A stretch of DNA of 64,000 nt, from contig ML677329.1 of NCBI GenBank assembly GCA_007922305.1, positions 2,074,271 to 2,138,270 of the forward strand. The letters are read 5' to 3'. How positions within the stretch are numbered: the first letter of the stretch is position 1; every line of letters begins with the position of its first letter. This DNA comes from Dermatemys mawii (lineage: Eukaryota; Chordata; Testudines; Dermatemydidae). A program made the translations under genes and the position numbers. Positions 40,201 through 49,200 of this stretch are shown here, piece after piece. The notes under the pieces were generated by a model. The model searched no databases. It had not been told where the DNA came from and saw only the letters and a list, made by a program, of their open reading frames with translations.

Positions 40201-43200
40201 GACTTTGAAAGGGTTTGAGGTTATTTTGTTGACAATTTCTGTGTACTGCATCCATGAAAGCAAAGTGATGAGGACACACGTTTCGAAAAATATCTGCCTC
40301 TAAGACATCTATAATTTCTTGAAATGGTTTCCTTTTGAATTACTTTATTTTTGACACTTTTCAGATATACCTGGAGAATGTCAGTTTGGTTTTAAGATGT
40401 GCCTGGCTTACAGGATTTGTGGCTTTATCTTTCCATCTGTTTTAATGTGAAAGAAATCCCTACATGGATGAAGTTTTCTGCATAGGAAATTTAAGTCTAT
40501 AGTAACCAGCTCCTAGCTGTGCAAAAAATTACTTCCAAGTAAAACTATTTCCTTTAAAATTATGCAAAATAATGAGGTCTGTTTTATCTTTAGTTTGATA
40601 TCAAAACAGCTTCTATAGCCAACCAAGTAGGTAAAAATAGAGTAAAACCATTAAAATCTTCCTGCAACTGATCACTTTAAGGAACTGCTGCAAATTTTAA
40701 GTCAACTTTCCCTAAGCACAAAACACATTAAGTTAAGCTGTATAAAGTAAACCAAGAAAAATACGTATGCTTGTAACTACATGTTTTCTAAACATATGCA
40801 GTGCAGGATGAAGACTGGAAGTTTTATAGCAATACCAAACAAAATTTACTCAATCTGAAAACGCTTTAAGCCTGTACCACCAACCTCAAAAAGTAACTAA
40901 AACTGTATCAACTGCCCACAAATTAATTACACCAGGAACAAAGAAACATTTGGCATCATACTCCTGACCTGACCATTGCAGCAATTCAGGTTACATTTTA
41001 AATATAATGCCATGTTAGTCATAGATAATGAGCTGAGCAATTTTAACTGGAAAATGCATCTCAGCAAAAAAGTCTGAAATTTACCATCAAATGGAACATT
41101 TATTATTTATTAATGCTTTGTTTACCCCAGGCTTCACAAATGGTGCAAATTTATTATAAAATTGGCTTTTGGCTAATTAATGTTAAAAATATTCAGCCTG
41201 TTGTATGTAACACGATAATCTCAAAGAGAACAAAATAAATTTAAATTGGGTACAGCTCGAAGACTTAGAAAAATTAATCTTTGGATCTGCCAGCGACATG
41301 CTTAACCCACCTCACATTTAATGAGACAGGTGGTATTATATTGTTCTAGTACAGTAGAAAAGGAATACTGTATTAGTGCTTATTCTTAGGTATGTAACTG
41401 TAAATAGGTATATATAGATTTTAAAGTTACATTACACTATATTAGGCAATTCCATCCCCCACCATTATTTTTTCAAGCACAACATTTATTATTTATTTGT
41501 ATTATGGGAGCATTTAGGAACCCCACGCACGGATCAGGGCCCCTCTGTGATAGGTATTGTACAAGCAAGCACAGAACAAATAGAAAACGAAGAATACTTG
41601 TAGCACCTTAGAGACTAATCAGTTTATTTCAGCTTAAGCTTTCGTGGGCTTTTTCTTTACGGATACAGACTAAACACGGCTGCTATTCTTAAACCAGAAC
41701 AAATGGATTGTAAACTCTTTCAGGGCAGGGACACTAAGTAAATGTTAAGTTAATTGAAACCTGAAGGTTAAATGAAATCTATACAAATGATTTTCAGAAA
41801 TCAGTTAAAGCCAGACAGAAATTTACTGAATGAAAAATTGTATGTAAATATTACTTTAGCATTCAGACTTCTAATTAAGCAATGATTGCTTATTGACCAC
41901 TTCACTAAGGAACAAACTGAAGACCAAAAAAAAATATCACTTCATGCATCTTTCAAATTCTCATTAAGGTTTTTGCCAGCTCCACTGCCCTGTCTTAAAA
42001 ATCAGGTCCCTTGGAGACAATATTGTTAGGAGCAAATGAATAATGGATTTTAACATGTCTGACCATCAAAATTTTTCGTTTAGATGAAAAATCTTTGTAA
42101 ACGCAACATTAACACTGAGAATTTGAACAGAGTCAAAAAGATTCACATTAATACTACAGATAAGTATCGTAGTACTTTGGATTGCTGCTTGGATTGACAA
42201 TATTTTGTCAATTTTTCCCTGGGATGTATTACTGTGAGAACTTCAAACTTTCAATATCCTGACTAATCCATTTAAATTTTCAAACTTAACAAGGCATTAA
42301 CTGGTTTCTACATTTAACATTTTTAAGAAAAACAAAAGTAGTAGGGCAAGGAGAGAAGTCAAGCAGATCTGGGGAAATGAAGTCATTTATGTCATCATCC
42401 CTTTTCATACAAGATACTTAATGCTTGACACTAGCTACCTCAGTGCGATTTAGTTTTCAATTTTTTTACGTTATTTAAAATTTTGGGGTGGGAGGGAAGG
42501 GGAAGGGCAAGAAAGAGAGGGAGAGTGTGTGTCAGGAATCTTTAGGGAGTGTAGCACCATAGAAGGAGGATCAGAAAGCAATGAAAGGAAGAAGCTAACT
42601 TCCAATCCTCTCCTTGCAACTGCAAATCCACTATAAAGTAGGAATGGAAGCAGCAGTAGATAGGCATCTCACAGCAGCAGTAGAGACTTCTTGACATGCA
42701 ACCCAGCATTGTTCTATGGCTAATCGAAGGAGATAAAGTGAACAAGGATTGTGAGAGGGCTCACCACTGACAACCTTCAATTTTGATAGATGAGGAAAGC
42801 AGCTTGTATTAGACAGAGGGAGGAAAAGGAAATACAAAGATGCTCTTCACCTAAAAATTCTAAGGACAAGCACCCTCAAGTTTTTATGGTTAATATAAGT
42901 AAAACACATATACACTCACTTCTTTTTCATAACCTTTTAACAAACTATCACTTTCAATCCTGCAGGGGCCTAAGCTACAGCTCAACATACTGAAGTTAAG
43001 CTAAAAGGTATTCTGCATTTAAACGACACAAATGGCTAAAATTAGGCACGGTTTAACTAGCATGTGTTAAATGAGCTTGACCAGAACTCAGCCATTTTTC
43101 CTAGTCAAGACAAACCTTCAGCTCAAAGGAACATGATAAGCACCTCTCTCAAACTCTTTTAATAAGTCCCCTTTTCCAGATTTAAAAAATTCTTACATCA

Positions 43201-46200
43201 TCTCCAAATGTGCAATGAGAATTTGAAATAGATTGTTTCTGAACAGAATACTAATTCTGTTTTGTATCCATTTCTTCCAGTAAAGGAAGACTATATACAC
43301 ATCTTGCACAGCTCACAGTCAGGAACTTACAACTGTGAGAAACTTACCACCTTAACCAAAAAATAAGGTTCCTAACAGAACTAAGGGTTTTTCTTATTTC
43401 AGTTAATATTGGAAGCAGCTACCTTGATGAAAATGTGATGTTGCCAATGTGCAAGTAACTTATCAGCAAGACGACTGCTACCAACAATAGGATTTTCAAA
43501 TGCATTTAGGTCATAAGTGGTTTTTCACCTTTTAAATTTTCAGAGTGGGCTCAGTAAAATAAGTAGGGTTTTCCTTCATTAGCATTTGCAAGTATTAACC
43601 ACCACATTTGGGGCATGACAAACTAATTTTTGATTAGGTTCTCTGTCTTCAGAGCGGATGAGAGAAAAATCTACCTAGTTTATCTATTTTTCCCCCTCAA
43701 GCATAGATATACTGGTATTAGAAGCCTCTGACTCTTCAGTTCTGTTTACACAATACATTTAGGTATTCTTTCCCAAATGTTTATTAGAAACATTTGCACA
43801 AAAACAGTGTATTTTTCTTTAGCCAACTTCCACTGAGAGAGATGCAAGTCACACATTTGTCAGCAATAACACAATTAGCTGTTATGGAGCGAATTATGTC
43901 CTCACAAACAGAAAATGTCGTCTCCAAGGGATTAATAAGGAACAGTAAGTGCTAAACTTAAAAGATACAGAGGCTCCGTATTCATGCAAATGTCTATTAA
44001 AACTAACAAATACCTACATTTAAATTATTTTCCGATTTCTATGAGGCATTATCATAATAAACTATTACTTAAATTGTTTCAATTATGGAAAAATACTTCA
44101 TTTCATCTAGAAACTTCCTGATTTTGGCATGGTATTATACCTGTATTTATTTGGTTGCTTGCTTTAGCCAAGGATCCAGTGTGATTCTTGCTGAAGTTGT
44201 CTTGAGCTGACTGAAAATCTGAAGTGGACCATGATGTAGTATTATATCCCAAAGGAACTTGCTGTGGCAGTGTACGAGGTACAGTTGATCTTTGACCAGG
44301 AAACGCATTAGTCTCTTCCAACTGTCCAACAGCTGGAAGGCTCTGGGAAGTAAATACCTGCCCATATGGACTACCAGTAGACACAGAAGGATAGGAAAGA
44401 TTAGGATATACAGCACTAGAAATGGTAGGCATGGCATAATGACCAGAAGGAAGAGGAAATCCCTGAGATGCAACTGAAGAGCTAGTTGAAGAACTGTAGT
44501 GGCTACTCAATGCAGAATACGACTGTGGAACACTTGTATGTAAATGAGATGCAGATGATATTGCTTCTTGGATAAGTCCTCCAGCTGACTCCACAGGATG
44601 AGGAGCCCCACTGTACAACTGCAGTGACTGCTGTGTGTTCAACATGCTGGGTCCCACAGAAGGTGTCATGACACTTTGCCCTGGTATTGAATAGCAAGCA
44701 GAATGATAATCAGCAACATACTGGTTATTCAACTGTGAGGGGACAGCTTCATGGGGAACTTGCGGGTAGTGTCCAGAGGAAGCACTATAGTTTTCAAGAT
44801 GTAAGCCATATTCAAAAGGGAACTGTATCTGATTTTGCACTGGACCTGAAAAGAAGAGCAAATGTCACATGTTAAAGTTGTACAGGTTACACACACCTTT
44901 ATTGCAGTTGGTTAACACACACACACAGACAGACTGGGGAATCAGTGTGCTTATTAGCATTAACATACAAGAATAAGGAGCAAGCAACCAACAGCATCAA
45001 AAAGGAAGCTAATTCCAAACAGTGAAAAGGACAGAATGCTATTTATAAAAGAAAAATGAACAACATTGCCTGGCACTTACAGTATTTATAACAGAAAAAA
45101 TGCCAGTATAAGGTACTTCAAGAACAGCCTGCTAAATGTGATAGGAAAATAAAATCTTCCATTCAAACCAATCTGTCTGTGGATAAAGGTTAGTAATACT
45201 TAGTTTTATGAATTCTTAAGAGATGACTAAAGTGAAATGCTGAGTTGCGATTGCTTTTTCCAGTATGCTCTCACTATGCTCTCTGTTTTTGAAGTCCGAG
45301 TTTTTACAAGAGGCCAGCTATAAATATATAGTATCCAGGAAGATAGCTATTCATTTCCATTCACTGCCCCATAGTCCTCTGGTACAAGACAGTCACTGCC
45401 AAGTCCTTTTAGTTATGTATGAATTTCTCATTTGTTTTTCCCACTCTAATTTCGCTCTACAGGATAAGCTGCTTGCAACAAATACGCTTTCATCTTTCCC
45501 AAGGCTACTGTGCATCCACACGTTCAGAAAGCAACTTGTGTTTTGAGTATCCTGTTTGTACTTAAGTACCCTTGCCAGCACAGAATAAAGCAGGGAGCAG
45601 CTGGATAAAGTAACCAGCCTTCTAAGGGTTTGTCTACATAAAATACAGTAAAAAAAAAAATTACAATAAAGTTGCACTGGTTTAACTTAATACTGTATGT
45701 GAAGTTAAACCCATCTAGCTAAACCAGTGCAAAAGACAGTAGACATTCTTATTTTGGATTTAAGTGAAACTAAAATAAGCCTAGTTTAAACTAAAAATGA
45801 GTCCACACCGTCTTTACACTGGATTAAAATGTGATTGAAGTTAAAGTGGTGCCACTTCTGTATGTAGGAGAGCTGACCATTTCCACCTTGCCAGGAACAA
45901 CAGATTTTGGAACAGAGATAAGGTTCATACTGCAGGTGGGTTGCATTCACTGCAGAAATTGACCTCCGTGTATCAGTGCAACTCGTCCTGCAACAGTTCA
46001 GACCTCTACCTCCACCCTACTCCCCCACACCCTCCATCCTCCCCACGGTTCAGGCCTGGCAAGGACTTCCACTATTAATAGTAGCTGTGACCCAGTTTGA
46101 CCGCACACCACATATCTGTTTATATAAGCAGGCTGGACCACAGTAAATCTAACAGTCAGTTCCTTTCAGGCTCTTTTCATGAACCTACTAGACAACTATT

Positions 46201-49200
46201 TTCTATTTGAGGATAATTTAAAAAGAGAAACATAAGAGAGAGGTTATTATTAGAACTAATTTACAATCACAACAAAACAATCCATTGTTTGGGTCATGCT
46301 GAGCTATTGTACTATTATTTCTTGGATGACCGCAGAGCTCAACTCTGAAAAGACATGACAACTTGTCATCAAGGCATAAGTAAAAGGACAAGTTTGACAA
46401 TAACTGAATTTTGATGTATGACTTAACCTTAATTTTGTGTTTAACATTGTTTGGCATAAAAGGCACGTGAACTCATCTACGTTTTTTCTTTAAATGAAAT
46501 GCCCAGAAAATGACAAGTTACTAAAAAACTGTGAGAAATATTTCTATATAAAAACATTAAAAACATAAGAATGACATACTGGGTGAGACAAAAGGTCCAT
46601 CTAGCCCAGTATCCTGTCTTCCAACAGTGGCCAATGCCAGGTGCCCCAGAGGGAATGAACAAGACACAACCATCAAGTGAGTCGTCTCATCGCCCATTCC
46701 CAGCTTCTAGCAAACAGAGACTAGGGGCACCATCCATGTCCATCCTGGCTAAAAGCCACTGATGGACCTATCCTCCATAAATTTATCTAGTTTTTGATTA
46801 ATTTGAATAGTTAAAATATTATAACTATAAATAAATTCAAATTAGTCATGATTATGCACTAGTTGTCTAAAGCTGCCTTCCGATTAGTTGATAGAGCCTT
46901 TTTGAAATTACACATCATTATGTTCAATAGAAGAGGAAAGAAAGGTAATGGAGGAACAAAGATAATGTACCCTATGGTGACAGGAGATGGAGAGAGACTT
47001 TGGGAGACATGGTGAGGGGCTGAAGGAGAAAATATAGGGTGACAGTTTAAACAGCCTCTTTCTCCAAAGTGCCAGCTGCCCTTTCAGCTGCAATTTATGG
47101 CCCTTTTGGCACACTAATTGTTAAAACTGAAGTGAGAGCTGTTCAATTTTCATTTTCGTACAAAGTGAGCTGAGAGCCTTTGTTGGGCCACAAAGTGCTG
47201 CTGAAAGGGCTACTGGATTTTTGAAAAACAGAAAAAAATCCCAAATAGTCCAGGAATCCTTAAAAATACTGAGAAAGAATATATTTAAATAATGGACAAA
47301 GATGCCTACAGCTATTTCCCAAATAGCTTTCAGAGCAGAGGGCAATGGTGAATAAAGCCCAAGAAAACATTTTAAAAAAATGAAATCTAAAATTAATGTG
47401 CCCTATAACAGTAATGAGCTATTTTATGTATATTAATGAACTACTGATGCACTATGACCTTATGCCTTCAGCCACCTATTATTCAAATATTCAGTGAGAA
47501 GTTATTACATTTGGACTTCAAGATTGATTGGCTAAGTAAAATAGGCATTATTTTAAAAGAAGAGCTTCAGCACGGAATCAAACAGGAAAAGTTCAATAGT
47601 TAGGAAGAAAATTATTAAGACAAACGAAAGGCAAGCCAATTTTACAAAACATTATTTTTTTAAAGTGTGTACCAGTATGAAAATCACTAAGGATCCTTCA
47701 TGTGGACTTGTTTCCTGGATCAGACAAATACTATCAAGGCCATGAGAACTAACATCATTTTGAATACTTGCAGACCCAATTTATCACCTCTGACAATCAC
47801 TAAAGCCTTCTGATGGAAGTCTTTCGATTGAGCTCTTTGTGAGCTCAATAAATTCCAACAGTTGGGAGAAGACCGGCAGAATTTATGAAGTCTAATGTAT
47901 GCAGCACTCTCACAACACACACTTATCTCTAGCATGTGCACTAATAACTATATTTACATAAGCAATACTTACTCTCAGTATATATAAGAAACACTGATAT
48001 TAGAAGCAGAGACCAAATTCAAGGAAGCACATGGTGCCATTCTGAGCGAAGTGGAACATGGCATTAAAACTAAAAAAAGTCAAGTCTGGCTGTATTGTTT
48101 TTTGATTTCCTGTTTCCCTTCTTTCCTCCTTTTCTTTATATAAACAATGCCCCAAATGCTGCATGCAAGTTCCCAAGACTGGTAGATCAAAACCAAAAGT
48201 ATCTTTTTCAAAATGTTGGAATGTTATTGTGTGATTATGTAAAGTGACAAATTAAATTAACACCTTACCTATGAATCACCAACCTACATGACTATAAATA
48301 TATCTCAAGAAACAAATAGATATTCAGTAATTATGGAGATAAAGTGAAAAATGCAAGAACCAGCTACTGAGCTTATTTTTAAAACTTTTAAAAATTAAAA
48401 ATGATGATTGTCTGAATCACAGGTAAATTAAATGGTCAAACTTAAAAAAGGTTGTAATCAGAATGATTTATCCATGTTGCTGATAAGCCCTTAAACTATT
48501 ACAGTGAAAGAATTTTAAAAATCCAAAAGGTCATTACTATTTTTACTCTTACTTTTTGACATTTTTTCCGTGATCATAGACACAGTAAAAATATGTAGTC
48601 AATTATAGTTTCCTATTTTTAATGTTGCAATATTTGGATTTCAACACTGCATGGAAATGTTTGTTTATTTGAAAACAACTGTTTACATTAGAATTTTATG
48701 AACATGAAAAAATTTAAATTGCTCACAGTTGTTATAAAATGAAATTTCTGCACAAAATTTGAATGGAAAGCCTTTTTCTAAAAGCTTCTATTTAATCATT
48801 GAAGGTTTCTACAAACCTTCATTAATATTTGCATGAACTTGATTCACAATCTGTTGCCTAAACATGACAGAGGCTACCACCTAAAACTTTGTTCATATAA
48901 CCGAATAGCATTAAAAGTAAAAACCTCAATCCTGCAAACAGATCTACAGAGACTAATCTCTGTGCCCAGACCAACCTGACTGTAAAATCAGAGTCTAGGA
49001 GAAGATGCTAAAATGCAGTGCTAGCAAATATGCTTAATATAAATAACAAAAGAGAAATGAAACTGATTAGGATCAGAAGCTGTAAAGACCTCATTAAACC
49101 AATTATACATATTTTATGATAAATTTTAAAATTGTGAGCTATAAAATCAGCGACAGTATCATTGTAGATTAAAATATACGTAAAGACTTATCCTCTCTGT

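Larger units (their letters stand above)
36206..44140 (-). other. SEC24B intron 2
   Basis: 7.93 kb AT-rich intron. It holds a Tigger-like element (38660..38831), a small transposon (39625..39887) and SINE-like repeats (41475..41695). 36206..38650, 39900..41470 and 41700..44140 show nothing I recognise. Confidence 0.75.

Noticed and set aside
44147..44473. 108-codon minus-strand frame in a second frame over exon 2
   Set aside because: Shadow of SEC24B exon 2; the other frame gives the conserved protein.
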